Origin: Rhodospirillales bacterium
Lineage (GTDB): Bacteria > Pseudomonadota > Alphaproteobacteria > Acetobacterales > Acetobacteraceae
Reading direction: 5' to 3'
Length of the DNA: 6,069 nucleotides
Assembly (NCBI GenBank): GCA_028870815.1
Contig: JAGWOU010000124.1
Coordinates: forward strand, 1-6,069
In this document: positions 6,056 through 6,069 of the stretch, piece by piece
Position numbering within the stretch: the first letter of the stretch is position 1
Layout: each line of letters begins with the position of its first letter
Made by a program: the position numbers and the translations under genes
Notes under the pieces: generated by a model
Told to the model about the DNA's origin: nothing
Database searches by the model: none
The model's input: only the letters and a program-made list of their open reading frames with translations

Positions 6056-6069
6056 TGCCCCACAGCTTC
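6055..6069 (+). CDS. cobH: Probable CobH (precorrin-8X methylmutase), first five codons only
   Basis: The cobG stop TGA (6053-6055) shares its last base with an ATG at 6055, which opens a frame reading MPHSF to the window end. GGAA (6044-6047) lies 7 nt upstream as a modest ribosome site. CobH often follows CobG in alphaproteobacterial cob operons, and CobH proteins often begin with a short stretch before a DYIRDG-like segment, so this is the likely identity. CobH moves the C11 methyl to C12 to give hydrogenobyrinic acid. Five residues cannot prove the name; the start itself is better supported than the product. Confidence 0.5.

Noticed and set aside
4616..6063. Long minus-strand open frames of 440 and 470 codons opposite the cobN end and cobG
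   Set aside because: They are antisense to well-supported genes, rich in Arg/Pro/Ser/Ala with no recognisable motif, and typical of spurious frames in G+C-rich DNA with strong codon bias.

Overview
This 6.1 kb window is one end of an aerobic (late cobalt insertion) cobalamin biosynthesis locus. The G+C-rich DNA, the CobW/CobN/CobG set and the compact versions of CobN and CobG suggest an alphaproteobacterium. Rhodospirillales/Acetobacteraceae is my best guess, but it rests on general resemblance and not on any search.

Layout. At the left edge is the 5' end of a minus-strand gene that looks like cobO (corrinoid adenosyltransferase), reading out of the window. A divergent control region at 70-398 follows. 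It holds an inverted repeat, a possible -35 element, a well-formed cobalamin (AdoCbl-type) riboswitch at about 119-300 with an intact B12 box, and a leader of about 100 nt with several competing hairpins. Four complete plus-strand genes and the start of a fifth come next: a DUF1636 small Cys-rich protein (399-758), cobW (755-1765), cobN (1767-4994), cobG (4991-6055) and the first five codons of a gene that is probably cobH (from 6055). Every junction is a 4-nt overlap, a 1-nt overlap or a 1-nt gap, so this is a single tightly coupled operon under B12 feedback control.

How the genes work together. CobG uses O2 to make precorrin-3B early in ring contraction. CobH would convert precorrin-8X to hydrogenobyrinic acid. 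CobN is the large subunit of the CobNST chelatase that inserts cobalt into hydrogenobyrinic acid a,c-diamide, and CobW is a GTPase metallochaperone thought to supply that cobalt. CobO adenosylates the resulting corrinoid after reduction. The DUF1636 protein has cysteine spacing like a thioredoxin-fold [2Fe-2S] ferredoxin. Its role is not established to my knowledge and it is the least understood part of the window.

I see no mobile element, CRISPR array, tRNA or rRNA. No wholly new system is evident. The points most worth a second look are the DUF1636 protein, the riboswitch expression platform, the crowded cobO/riboswitch divergent region, and a local G+C dip inside cobN.
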